Shown: positions 46,302 through 54,432 of the stretch, piece by piece
Layout: each line of letters starts with the position of its first letter
Position numbering within the stretch: position 1 is the stretch's first letter
Origin: Streptosporangiaceae bacterium
Lineage (GTDB): Bacteria > Actinomycetota > Actinomycetes > Streptosporangiales > Streptosporangiaceae
Direction: 5' to 3'
Length of the DNA stretch: 59,985 nucleotides
NCBI GenBank assembly: GCA_019239975.1
Contig: JAFAZE010000090.1
Span: 1-59,985, forward strand
Notes under the pieces: generated by a model
Told to the model about the DNA's origin: nothing
What the model saw: only the letters and a program-made list of their open reading frames with translations
Database searches by the model: none
Translations under genes and position numbers: made by a program

Positions 46302-46718
46302 TCAGCCTGTTCCGGCGGCCGCGCGGCCCGCGAGCGCCGCCTCCACGCTCGGGTACCTGGGCAGCAGCTGGTCCGCTTCCATCAGCTCCAGCACCCGCGC
46401 CACCGGGCCGCGCACCCCGGCCAGCCGCACGTCCACGCCGACCAGTGCGGCCCGCCGCCGGGCCATCAGCAGAAACCGGATCCCGGCGGCGTCACAGAAC
46501 CGCGTCTGGCCGAGGTCCGCCACCACCACACGGACACCGCGACTTCCGGCCGCCGTCCTCCACAGCCGGGTACCAACCCGCTCGGCGTTGGTGACGTCGA
46601 TCACCGGCGGCAAGACGACCACCACCCGGGCGGGGCCGCCGGCCGGCTCGCCCGGCGGCGGCCTGCTGCCGTCGGGCGCCGAAGAATCACGGGAGAGGCG
46701 CATGTTCTGGATCTCCAA
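46302..46718 (-). CDS. STAS-domain protein lacking the usual phospho-serine
   Basis: 138 residues. A polar N-terminal ~28 residues precede a STAS domain: VVVLPPVIDVTNAERVGTRL, VRVVVADLGQTRFCDAAGIRFLL, LMEADQLLPRYPSVEAAL. The phospho-acceptor position reads DAAG instead of DSSG, as in the STAS protein at 33173-33553. An internal ATG at 46701-46703 is an alternative start. It lies alone between sugar locus II and the antiporter operon, so its partner kinase is not obvious. Confidence 0.85.
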   Translation of the reverse strand: MEIQNMRLSRDSSAPDGSRPPPGEPAGGPARVVVVLPPVIDVTNAERVGTRLWRTAAGSRGVRVVVADLGQTRFCDAAGIRFLLMARRRAALVGVDVRLAGVRGPVARVLELMEADQLLPRYPSVEAALAGRAAAGTG

Positions 46719-46907
46719 GCCCGGCAGATCGCCGCGAAAGAAAGATTGCCCGCGAACGGCTCCAGGCCACGCCCGCCGCGAACCGCCGGACCCCTATTGT
46801 GGTCACAGCGTGCTACTCAGCGCAACCCCCGGGGTCGCGCGCCATGCACCCGCCCGGCCGCCATGCACCCCAGGTTTGCCGGCCGGGTGCCTGGGAAGAC
46901 GCCACGC

Positions 46908-47429
46908 GTGACCCAGCCGACCCGTGTCGCGGAGAGCGAGCCGACACGGCGGGAAGCTCCCGTCCCGGTGGCCCGCCGCGTCGGCGCCTGGGTTGTGTGG
47001 TGGATCGTGCTGATGTCGTTCTGGGTGATGCTGGACGACTCGATCCAGTTCGACGAGATGCTCGCGGGCGCCGGGGCGGCCGCGCTGGCGGCGCTGGCCG
47101 CCGAGGTGGTGACCTACCAGGCCGCGGCGCGGTTCCGGATGCGGGCGGAATGGCTCGCGCCCGCGCTGCGGCTGCCCGGCCAGGTGGCGGGCGACCTGAT
47201 CACCGTGTTCGGCGCGCTATGGCGGAAGCTGATCCTCGGCAGGGATCCCCGCAGCGAGTTCGCCGAGATCCCGGTGCGCTACGGCGACGACACGGTCGAG
47301 GGAGCCACCCGGCGCGTACTCCTGGTGGGCGGCTACAGCATCGCCCCGAACCAGTTCGTGCTCGGCATCGACAAGGACCTTGGCGCGATGGTCGTGCACC
47401 GGCTCGAATCCAAAGACGGGGGAGGGTGA
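46908..47429 (+). CDS. mnhE: Na+/H+ antiporter subunit E (MnhE/MrpE)
   Basis: 173 residues from GTG 46908 with a weak upstream GGAAG. Two N-terminal membrane helices (VVWWIVLMSFWVML, EMLAGAGAAALAALAAEVV) and ALRLPGQVAGDLITVFGALW are followed by a cytosolic part with YSIAPNQFVLGID, the MrpE signature in which newly made product is described as the antiporter's stabilising subunit. It heads a seven-gene operon in the order E, F, G, MbhD, B, C, D, all stop-start coupled. Confidence 0.87.
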   Translation: MTQPTRVAESEPTRREAPVPVARRVGAWVVWWIVLMSFWVMLDDSIQFDEMLAGAGAAALAALAAEVVTYQAAARFRMRAEWLAPALRLPGQVAGDLITVFGALWRKLILGRDPRSEFAEIPVRYGDDTVEGATRRVLLVGGYSIAPNQFVLGIDKDLGAMVVHRLESKDGGG

Positions 47430-47678
47430 ATGAGCTTCGTCGTGGCGGCGATCGCCATGCTCATAGCGATGATCCCCGCGGCGGTGGTGCTCGTCAGGGG
47501 CGAGCCGGGGGAGGCGGTCGTCGGCTACGAGTTCGTCACATCCGTCGTGGTGATGATCCTCGCGCTGCTCGCGCAGGGCTTCCAGCGGCCGAGCCTCTTC
47601 GAGCTGCCGATCCTGCTCGCCGTGCTCATGTACGCCAGCGGCCTGGTGTACGTCCGTGCCCTGGAGCGGTGGCTGTGA
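47430..47678 (+). CDS. mnhF: Antiporter subunit F (MnhF/MrpF)
   Basis: 82 residues and three membrane helices: FVVAAIAMLIAMIPAAVVLV, EFVTSVVVMILALLAQGF, LPILLAVLMYASGLVYVRAL. The start codon directly abuts the mnhE stop. Length, position and topology match MrpF; it would pack with E and G in the membrane arm. The stop overlaps mnhG. Confidence 0.87.
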   Translation: MSFVVAAIAMLIAMIPAAVVLVRGEPGEAVVGYEFVTSVVVMILALLAQGFQRPSLFELPILLAVLMYASGLVYVRALERWL

Positions 47679-48013
47679 AGGCCGCGCCCATCTTCTCCGA
47701 CGTCCTGCTCGGCCTGGCCGTGCTCCTCGTGCTGGCGTCCGCGCTCGGCGTGCTCGTGATGCCCGACGCCTACCAGAAGCTCCATTTCGTCACCCCGGCC
47801 GCTCTCGTCGCGCCGATCCTGGTGACGCTCGCCATCGGCGTCCGGATGGGCCTCACCGAGAACACCGGGGAGAGCTGCGTGGCCCTGTTCTTCATGGTCG
47901 TCGCCGGCCCCTACCTCTCGCACGCCACCATGCGCGCGATCCGGGTCCGGGAGAAGGGCGACTGGCGCCCGGGAGGCGGCGGCAAGGCGCCGGAAGCGGA
48001 GCGGGAACAGTGA
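47675..48013 (+). CDS. mnhG: Antiporter subunit G (MnhG/MrpG)
   Basis: 112 residues from GTG 47675, 4-nt overlap with mnhF. VLLGLAVLLVLASALGVLVMPDAYQKLHFVTPAALVAP (residues ~10-47) carries the MrpG core, with the conserved MPDxYxKLH block. A third helix, CVALFFMVVAGPYLSHATMR, follows, then a basic soluble tail. Confidence 0.88.
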   Translation: MKAAPIFSDVLLGLAVLLVLASALGVLVMPDAYQKLHFVTPAALVAPILVTLAIGVRMGLTENTGESCVALFFMVVAGPYLSHATMRAIRVREKGDWRPGGGGKAPEAEREQ

Positions 48014-48294
48014 CCGGCGCCGTCGTCACCCCGTACACGGTCCCGGCCGGCCTGATGGACACCCTGCAGGTGACGGTCCTGATCCTGGTCGCCGCCGGCG
48101 CCACGGCCGTGGTGCTCACCCGGAGGCTGGTCCGCCAGGTGCTCGTGCTGAGCGTCTACGGGATCATGCTCGCGGTCCTGTTCCTGACCTTCCAGGCACC
48201 GGACGTCACGCTGTCCGCGCTGACGGTGGGCGCGGTCGCGCTGCCCATCGTGCTGCTGCTGGCCATCTCCAAGACGAGAAAGAAAGAAGAATGA
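48010..48294 (+). CDS. MbhD-like subunit (DUF4040)
   Basis: 94 residues from GTG 48010, 4-nt overlap with mnhG. TLQVTVLILVAAGATAVVLT, RQVLVLSVYGIMLAVLFLTF, QAPDVTLSALTVGAVALPIV. This corresponds to MbhD or the C-terminal piece of MrpA. A separate MbhD gene, instead of a fused MrpA, is the arrangement of archaeal Mbh/Mbs and some bacterial Mrp modules. QAPDVTLSALTVGA is the conserved acidic helix proposed to join the cation path. Confidence 0.85.
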   Translation: MTGAVVTPYTVPAGLMDTLQVTVLILVAAGATAVVLTRRLVRQVLVLSVYGIMLAVLFLTFQAPDVTLSALTVGAVALPIVLLLAISKTRKKEE

Positions 48295-49052
48295 AACCCG
48301 GTCAGCGCCGCTTGATGTTCTTCGCCGGCGCGGCCGGCCTGGTCGCCTTCTACCTGTGGGGCCTGCTCGGCCTGCCCGGCTTCGGGAACTATCCGGGGCC
48401 GTACGGTCCCGCGATCCTGCGCGTCGCCGTGGCGCAGACCCAAGCCACGGGCGTGGTGTCCGCCGTCAACTTCGAGTACCGGGGCTTCGACACCGTGGGG
48501 GAGGAGTTCATCCTGTTCACCGCCGCGGCCGGGACAGCCATCGTGCTGCGCATGCTGCGCGGCGAGGGGGAGCGCTCCCCGGTCGACGAGGCGAGGGACC
48601 GCGACGCGCCGCCGACCAGCAACGCCGTGCGGACGATCGCCCTGCTGTTCACCGGCCCGGTGGTCGTCGTGGGCTGGTGGCTGGCGTCGCACGCGCAGAC
48701 GAACCCGTCCGGCGGATTCCAGGGCGGGGTGGTGCTCGCCACCGCGTTCATCCTCATCTACCTGGCCGGGGCGTTCCTCACGTTCAGCAAGCTCAGCCCC
48801 ACGGACGTCACCGACGCCGTCGAGGCGGCCGGTGCGGGCGGCTTCGCCGCTGTCGGCCTGGCCGCGCTGTTCACGGGCCTGCCCTACCTGTACAACTACC
48901 TGCCGCTCGGGCAGATCCCCGGCGCAGTGAGCTCGTCCGGGACCATTGCGCTGATCAGCTTCTTCGTCGGCCTGGAGGTCGCCGCCGCGTTCCTCCTGAT
49001 CGTCAGCGAGCTGCTCGAGCAGACGCTCCTCATCAGGCACGGAGGCAGATGA
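48291..49052 (+). CDS. mnhB: Fused MbhE-MnhB antiporter subunit
   Basis: 253 residues. The first ~100 (YLWGLLGLPGFGNYPGPYG, VNFEYRGFDTVGEEFILFTA) match MbhE, the last piece of MrpA. The remainder (FTGPVVVVGWWLASHAQTNP, GGFQGGVVLATAFILIYLAG, FFVGLEVAAAFLLIVSELL) is MnhB/MrpB. It overlaps the MbhD gene by 4 nt and mnhC by 1-4 nt. The fusion is in frame throughout. Confidence 0.85.
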   Translation: MKPGQRRLMFFAGAAGLVAFYLWGLLGLPGFGNYPGPYGPAILRVAVAQTQATGVVSAVNFEYRGFDTVGEEFILFTAAAGTAIVLRMLRGEGERSPVDEARDRDAPPTSNAVRTIALLFTGPVVVVGWWLASHAQTNPSGGFQGGVVLATAFILIYLAGAFLTFSKLSPTDVTDAVEAAGAGGFAAVGLAALFTGLPYLYNYLPLGQIPGAVSSSGTIALISFFVGLEVAAAFLLIVSELLEQTLLIRHGGR

Positions 49053-49396
49053 TGCAGGTCTTCCCGTTCATCGTCGTGGCCTGGATCATCGGCGTCGGCC
49101 TGTACGGCATCGCCACCAGCCGCAATCTCATCCACCAGATCGTCTGCCTGATCGTCGTGCAGTCGTCGACCTACGTTCTGCTGCTGGGGGTCGGTTACGT
49201 CACCGGCGCGGTCGCGCCGTACTTCTACGACGTGCCGGTGCACACCCCCGCGGTCGATCCCGTGGTGCAGGCGCTCGCCCTCACCGACGTCGTGGTCGAG
49301 GCCGCCGTGACCGCGCTGCTGCTGGCGATCGCGATCCAGGCGCACAAGCGCTTCGGCACCCTTGACCCGCATGAGCTCGCGGAGTTCAAGGGCTGA
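49052..49396 (+). CDS. mnhC: Antiporter subunit C (MnhC/MrpC, NuoK-like)
   Basis: 114 residues. Adjacent ATGs occur at 49049 and 49052; the second lies 6 nt after GGAGG and is preferred. Three helices: FIVVAWIIGVGLYGIATSRN, QIVCLIVVQSSTYVLLLGVG, ALTDVVVEAAVTALLLAIAI. TDVVVEAAVTAL carries the NuoK-type conserved acidic residue. The tail HELAEFKG overlaps mnhD by 1 nt. Confidence 0.88.
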   Translation: MQVFPFIVVAWIIGVGLYGIATSRNLIHQIVCLIVVQSSTYVLLLGVGYVTGAVAPYFYDVPVHTPAVDPVVQALALTDVVVEAAVTALLLAIAIQAHKRFGTLDPHELAEFKG

Positions 49397-51228
49397 TGGA
49401 CCATCTGTTCGCCCTCTCCGTCGCCGTGCCGCTGCTGGTGGCCGCCGCACTGGTCGGGGTCAAGCCGCTGCTTTCCGGCCGCCGCCGGATGCTGGATACG
49501 GTTGCCGTCCTGACCGCGGCATCCGTCGCGGTCATGCTGCTCGTCATCATGGTCCAAACGGACGGTGGCGACCGCGTTTACTGGTTCGCCGGATTCCGGC
49601 CGTTTCGCGGTGTCGTCATAGGTATCGATTTCGAGGCGGGCCCGCTGAGCGCCGGCCTGGCTGCCCTCGCCGCCGTGCTGGTCACCGCGTCCATGGTCTT
49701 CTCCTGGCGCTATTTCGAGCGGGTGGCCACCTACTACCACGCGCTGATGCTGACGTTTCTCGCTGGCATGACCGGGTTCTGCCTCACCGGGGACATCTTC
49801 GACCTGTTCGTCTGGTTCGAGCTGATGGGCGTCTCGGCCTACGCGCTGACCGCGTACCGGCCGGAAGAACGGGGGCCGATCCAGGGCGCGCTCACCTTTG
49901 CCATCACCAACAGCGTGGGCGCGTACGTCTCGCTGTCCGGCATCGCCCTGATCTACGGGCGCACCGGTGCGCTGAACATGGCGCAGATCGGCGCGTACAT
50001 CGGCCGTCACCCGCCGGACCGGCTGGTCGTGGTCGCGTTCCTGCTGATCCTCGCCGGGCTGCTGGTCAAGAGCGCGATCGTTCCGTTCCACTTCTGGCTG
50101 GCGGACGCGCACGCGGTGGCGCCGACGCCGCTGTGCGTCCTGTTCTCCGGCGCCATGGTCGAGCTCGGGCTGTACGGGATCGCGCGGGTGTACTGGTCGA
50201 TGTTCGGCACCGCGCTCGGTCACCGGGCCGAGATCTCGCACGTGTTCCTCACGCTCGGCGTGCTGACCGCGGTGGTGGGGGCGCTGTTCTGCTTCCGCGA
50301 GCGGCACATCAAGCGGCTGCTGGCGTTCTCGACGATCAGCCACGCCGGCATGTTCCTTTCCGGCATCGGGCTGCTCACCCCGCTCGGGCTCGCGGGCGCC
50401 GCGGTCTACGTCGCCGGTCACGCCATGGTGAAGGGCGCGCTGTTCCTGTGCACCGGCATCGTCTTGCACCGGCTGGGCTCGGTCAACGAGACGTGGCTGC
50501 ACGGGCGTGCCCGGCACCTGCGGATCACCGGCGTGGTGTTCACGCTGGCCGGCCTCGGGCTGGCGGATCTCCCGCCGTTCGGCACCTTCCTCGGCAAGGG
50601 CTGGATCGAGGACACCGGCAGCGCGCACGGCATGCCGTGGCTGATGCCCGTGTTCGTCCTGTGCACGATCCTCGCGGGCGGCGCCGTGCTGCGCGTGGCG
50701 GGCGGCGTGTTCTATGGCCTCGGCGACCCGCCCAGCGAGGACGAGCGGATGGCCCGCGCGGCCAACGAGGAGACCAGCGAGACGGACGCCGACAAACGGC
50801 GCACCCCGCTCACCATGATCATCCCGCCGACGGTGCTGGTCGCGCTGGCTGTCGCGATCGGGCTGACCCCGCTCGGCCCCGCCGCCGACGCGGCCGCGGT
50901 CCGGTTCGCCGACCAGGCCGCCTACAACGCCACCGTCCTGCGCGGCGCGCACGTCGCCCACCCGGTCGCGCCGTTCGCCGCGGAGGCCGCCGGCATCACC
51001 GTCTCCGACGTGGTCACGGGGCTCGTGTCGGCGGCCGGCGCGCTGCTGCTCGCCTACCTCGCGCTCTACTGGCGCCGGCTGCCCGTGCTGCGCCGGGGTT
51101 ACGAGCCCGGCACCGGCCTGACGACCCTGGCCGAGGGCTTCCAGAGCGGCGTGGTGAACGACTACGTGACCTGGATGGTCTTCGGCCTCGCCTGCCTCGG
51201 CGGCGTCCTGGCCCTCATCATCCGCTGA
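49396..51228 (+). CDS. mnhD: Antiporter subunit D (MnhD/MrpD, NuoL/M/N-like)
   Basis: 610 residues with about 14-16 membrane helices. Ion-pump residues of the complex I-like family are visible: the TM5 Glu in IFDLFVWFELMGVSAYALT, the TM7 Lys in LLVKSAIVPFHFWLADAHAV, and GHAMVKGALFLCTGI. This is the only large antiporter-type subunit in the operon; a separate MrpA NuoL-like half is absent. The operon therefore looks like an Mrp/Mbh hybrid exchanging Na+ or K+ for H+ at the cell membrane. Confidence 0.9.
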   Translation: MDHLFALSVAVPLLVAAALVGVKPLLSGRRRMLDTVAVLTAASVAVMLLVIMVQTDGGDRVYWFAGFRPFRGVVIGIDFEAGPLSAGLAALAAVLVTASMVFSWRYFERVATYYHALMLTFLAGMTGFCLTGDIFDLFVWFELMGVSAYALTAYRPEERGPIQGALTFAITNSVGAYVSLSGIALIYGRTGALNMAQIGAYIGRHPPDRLVVVAFLLILAGLLVKSAIVPFHFWLADAHAVAPTPLCVLFSGAMVELGLYGIARVYWSMFGTALGHRAEISHVFLTLGVLTAVVGALFCFRERHIKRLLAFSTISHAGMFLSGIGLLTPLGLAGAAVYVAGHAMVKGALFLCTGIVLHRLGSVNETWLHGRARHLRITGVVFTLAGLGLADLPPFGTFLGKGWIEDTGSAHGMPWLMPVFVLCTILAGGAVLRVAGGVFYGLGDPPSEDERMARAANEETSETDADKRRTPLTMIIPPTVLVALAVAIGLTPLGPAADAAAVRFADQAAYNATVLRGAHVAHPVAPFAAEAAGITVSDVVTGLVSAAGALLLAYLALYWRRLPVLRRGYEPGTGLTTLAEGFQSGVVNDYVTWMVFGLACLGGVLALIIR

Positions 51229-51255
51229 CGGGTTGCGTTGCCGTCGCGTTCCTTG

Positions 51256-51831
51256 CTATGGGGCGTCGCGGCCGGTGACGGTGTCGCGGATCCTGTCCGC
51301 CACGGCGGCCGCGGGGCCGGTGGCCTTGAGGATGCCGGGCGACGGCGGGACGTTGGGATGCGGCCGGGTCGGCGCGACCTGCTTGGCCGCCTCCAGCTTC
51401 CCGCCGAGCTCACGCAGCTGCTCGCCGCTCAGCACGGCCAGCAGCGCGGGCCAGACCTGCGTCTCCTCGAACGAGATGTGCTCGCGCCCCGCCGCGATGA
51501 ATTCACCGAGCAGCGTCTCGAACTGCGGATCCGACGCCTCGAGCTTGTCCAGCCGGTCGAGCACGCGCTTGGCCCGCTGCTCCTGGTCGATGGCGTGGTC
51601 CGCGAGGCGGTTGCCGTCCGCGACGTGCTCACGGACCGCCGGCCAGAAGTACTCCTCCTCGACCGCCTCGTGCTTGGACTCCTCGATGATGAGCTGCTCG
51701 GTCATCCTCTTGCGCAGCATCACCTGGTTCTCGTCCGCGCCGTCCGCGGCGACCGGGCCCTTCTCCAGCTCGGAGAGCATTGCCTTGACCTCTTCATGGT
51801 CCCGCCGCAGCAACTCGATCGCATCAGGCAT
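51256..51831 (-). CDS. Hemerythrin HHE-domain protein (copy 1)
   Basis: 191 residues from ATG 51829-51831 after GGGAGGC. HHE repeats with iron-ligand candidates: AIELLRRDHEEVKAML, IIEESKHEAVEEEYFWPAVREH, and AAGREHISFEETQVWPALL. The tail THPNVPPSPG-like linker ends in VADRIRDTVTGRD. Identical in length to the copy at 54433-55008 and similar throughout, including the PTRPHPxxPPSPGxLKATGP tail. Probably binds a di-iron centre in oxygen or redox sensing. It lies convergent with the antiporter operon. Confidence 0.9.
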   Translation of the reverse strand: MPDAIELLRRDHEEVKAMLSELEKGPVAADGADENQVMLRKRMTEQLIIEESKHEAVEEEYFWPAVREHVADGNRLADHAIDQEQRAKRVLDRLDKLEASDPQFETLLGEFIAAGREHISFEETQVWPALLAVLSGEQLRELGGKLEAAKQVAPTRPHPNVPPSPGILKATGPAAAVADRIRDTVTGRDAP

Positions 51832-51910
51832 CTGGTGCCTCCCGTCGGTCAGCTTCGTCCCCTTGGGGGTCACCGTCGGCTTCCCCCAGCGGGATGCCGT
51901 AAACGGCCGG

Positions 51911-53749
51911 TCAGCTCGCGCCGAAATCGTGTAGCTGGCACGCGGCCGAGATCAGCGAGAGGTGGGACAGCCCCTGCGGCACGTTGCCGAGGAATGCCCC
52001 GGTGGCGGGGTCGATCTCCTCCGAGAACAGGCCGAGCTCGCTGGCGTGCGCGGTGATCCCGCGCCACACCTCCGTGGCCTCGGCTGGCCGCCCGTTCCTG
52101 ACCAGCGCGTCGACGAGCCAGAACGAGCACGCGACGAACGCGCCTTCCTGCTTCCGGAGCATGGTGTCGCGGTACAGTAGGGGGCCCTCGGCGAGCTCGG
52201 ACCGGATGGCGTCGACCGTCCGGCCGAACCGGGGGTCACGGCCCTCGATGAACCCGGTCCGGGCCAGCAGCAGGAGCGCCGCGTCCGGCTCGTCGGATCC
52301 CGCCCAGGCGGTGTAGGCGCGCTTGGCTTGCGACCAGCACTTCCGGTCGATCCAATCGCGGATCGCCGCCCTTTCCCGCTGCCACCGGTCCCTGCCGCGC
52401 GCCGGAACCTGGCCGCGGTCGGCGAGCCTGAGGATCCGGTCGAGCGTCACCCAGCAGCCGACCTTGGAGAACGTGTTGTGGCGTCTGGTCTCCAGCTCCC
52501 AGATTCCGCAGTCCGGCTCCGTCCAGATCTCGCAGACGCGGTCCGCCAGGCCGGAAAGCAGCTGGCCGCTGTCCGCGTCCAGTTGCGTGCCCGACCGGTC
52601 CACCGCCAGCCACACGCACTCGAGCAGGTCTCCGTAATTCCCCCACTGCGGCTGGTCCACCGCGCTGTTGCCGTGCCGGACCGGCGCGGAGTCACGGTAG
52701 CCGCGCAGGCTGAGCTCGTCGCCGTCCTCGGCGGCGCTGCCGTGCAGCGTGTAGAAGGGGTGGATCTCGGGGGCGGTCGGCGCGATCGCGTTGAGCATCC
52801 AGGTGAGCGTCGCCTGGACCTCTTGCATCAGCCCGAGCTGGATGAACGACTCCAGCACGAACGACGTGTCGCGGATCCAGCAGTATCTGTAGTCGTAGTT
52901 GCGGTCACCGCCGATCCGTTCGGGCAGCGATGTGGTGGCCGCGGCCGCCATCGCTCCGGTCGGCGCGTACGTCAGCAGCTTGAGCGCGAGCGCGCTGCGC
53001 TCCACGAGCTCCCGGTCGGGGCCGTCGTAGGGAATGGTGTCGCACCAGGTCCGCCAGGCGGACTCCGTGAGCTCCCGGCGCCGCCGGACAGTGCCGGGCG
53101 ACGGCACCACCACCGGACCCCGGTCGTCCAGGACGAGCGCGAGCAGCGCGTTCGTGCCGGGGCGGGCGACGAATTCGCCGCTGAACTCGCCCGGTCCCGG
53201 CCGGGGCTCGCCGGCGTGCTCGACGACCAGCGCCGCCATGAGCTCGCCGCAGTGCAGCAGCGGTACGTCGCCGTGCCGCGCCCGCGCGCGCGCCGTGTCA
53301 AACCGGCTGCCGGGCGCCACCCGCCACCGCATCGGCACCTCGCCGTGCTGCGGCTGGATCTCGCGTGAAAGCTCCGGCCACGCCAGCAGCCCGTTGACGC
53401 CCTGGTTGACCGAGTCGATCACCCGGACGGCACCGTCGCGCGTGCTGAACGTCGTCTCGAGCACGTTGGTATGCGGCAGGTAGCGCCGGCTGGCCTGGTA
53501 CGGAACGGCTGGTTCCAGGGTGAACCGGCCGCCGGCCGCGGGGTCGAGCACGGCGGCGAACAGCGGCGGTGAATCCATCGCCGGCGCCGTCCACCAGTCG
53601 ACCGAGCCGTCGCACGCCACCAGCGCCGCCGACTGCCCGTCCCCGATGACGCCGTAATCCTCGATCGGCACGAAGCCCGCGTCGCGAACCGCGGGGCCGC
53701 GCCGCGGTCTCTCACCGCGGGCCGCGCCGCGGTCTGCCTCCGCGCTCAC
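51911..53749 (-). CDS. GH15 glucoamylase/trehalase-like glycosidase
   Basis: 612 residues from GTG 53747-53749, overlapping the UdgX stop by 4 nt. An N-terminal beta-sandwich (FVPIEDYGVIGDGQSAALVA, CDGSVDWWTAPAMDSPPLF) precedes an (alpha/alpha)6 barrel with GGDRNYDYRYCWIRDTSFVL, QWGNYGDLLECVW, CGIWELETRRHNTFSKVGCW (candidate catalytic Glu) and NVPQGLSHLSLISAA. No signal peptide, so it is cytosolic. Actinobacterial relatives act on trehalose or maltooligosaccharides. The two-gene unit with UdgX and the flanking HHE genes suggests a stress context. Confidence 0.9.
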   Translation of the reverse strand: MSAEADRGAARGERPRRGPAVRDAGFVPIEDYGVIGDGQSAALVACDGSVDWWTAPAMDSPPLFAAVLDPAAGGRFTLEPAVPYQASRRYLPHTNVLETTFSTRDGAVRVIDSVNQGVNGLLAWPELSREIQPQHGEVPMRWRVAPGSRFDTARARARHGDVPLLHCGELMAALVVEHAGEPRPGPGEFSGEFVARPGTNALLALVLDDRGPVVVPSPGTVRRRRELTESAWRTWCDTIPYDGPDRELVERSALALKLLTYAPTGAMAAAATTSLPERIGGDRNYDYRYCWIRDTSFVLESFIQLGLMQEVQATLTWMLNAIAPTAPEIHPFYTLHGSAAEDGDELSLRGYRDSAPVRHGNSAVDQPQWGNYGDLLECVWLAVDRSGTQLDADSGQLLSGLADRVCEIWTEPDCGIWELETRRHNTFSKVGCWVTLDRILRLADRGQVPARGRDRWQRERAAIRDWIDRKCWSQAKRAYTAWAGSDEPDAALLLLARTGFIEGRDPRFGRTVDAIRSELAEGPLLYRDTMLRKQEGAFVACSFWLVDALVRNGRPAEATEVWRGITAHASELGLFSEEIDPATGAFLGNVPQGLSHLSLISAACQLHDFGAS

Positions 53750-54363
53750 AGCGCCGCGGCCTTTCGCGCCGCGCTCAGGTCCGCGACCAGGCCCTCGTAG
53801 GCGCGGTCCCGGCTCTCGGGGTCCGGCCCGCGCAGCACGGCGGACGGATGGATCGTCGCCACGACAAGGCCGTGCCACTCACCGGCCGAGGCTTCCCGTG
53901 CCTGCCCCTTGTGCTCGCCGACCCGGAAGCGCGACCCGAACAGCGACTCGCCCGCGACGGCGCCGAGCAGCACCACCAGCCGGGGACCGACCAGACCGAG
54001 TTCGGCGTCCAGCCATGGGCGGCACGCCTTGATCTCGCCCGTGTTCGGCCGCTGGTGGATCCGCCGCTTACCGCGCTCCTGCCATTTGAAGTGTTTCACG
54101 GCGTTGGTCACATAGGTGTCGGCCCGGCTGATCCCGCTGTCCGCCAGCGCACGGTCCAGGAGGTGCCCGGCCGGGCCCACGAACGGATGGCCCTGCTTGT
54201 CCTCCTGGTCGCCGGGCTGCTCGCCGACGAGCATGACCCTGGCGGCCGCGCTTCCCTCGCCGAAGACCGTCTGCGTCGCACGCTCATGGAGCGGGCAGCG
54301 CGTGCACGTCGCCGCATCGGCCGCGATTTTCCGCAAGTCCTTCACGTAGCCCGCTCTACCCAT
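53746..54363 (-). CDS. udgX: UdgX-type uracil-DNA glycosylase
   Basis: 205 residues. CTRCPLHERATQTVFGEG (first two iron-sulfur Cys), MLVGEQPGDQEDKQGHPFVG (motif A) and YVTNAVKHFKW are followed by GKRRIHQRP. The KRRIH loop (His about 103) is the hallmark of UdgX, where the histidine forms a covalent bond to the DNA after uracil excision. ATIHPSAVLRGP is motif B. ATG 54361-54363 has no clear ribosome site and sits against a hairpin; an in-frame ATG at 54412-54414 lies across the hairpin. Confidence 0.92.
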   Translation of the reverse strand: MGRAGYVKDLRKIAADAATCTRCPLHERATQTVFGEGSAAARVMLVGEQPGDQEDKQGHPFVGPAGHLLDRALADSGISRADTYVTNAVKHFKWQERGKRRIHQRPNTGEIKACRPWLDAELGLVGPRLVVLLGAVAGESLFGSRFRVGEHKGQAREASAGEWHGLVVATIHPSAVLRGPDPESRDRAYEGLVADLSAARKAAAL

Positions 54364-54365
54364 GT

Positions 54366-54412
54366 GATCGCGGGTCAAAAGAGCGCTATGACGCGCCTTT
54401 TGACCCGCGATC
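54366..54412. repeat. Long inverted repeat at the udgX start
   Basis: Perfect 16-bp arms GATCGCGGGTCAAAAG (54366-54381) and its complement (54397-54412) enclose 15 nt. The outer flanks are CATGT and CATG, so the ends resemble those of the dispersed CATGATCGCGG elements. It lies between the HHE stop and the udgX ATG, so in the mRNA it would fold right before the start codon. Confidence 0.85.
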
Positions 54413-54432
54413 ATGGGAGAGGGACGAGGGAC

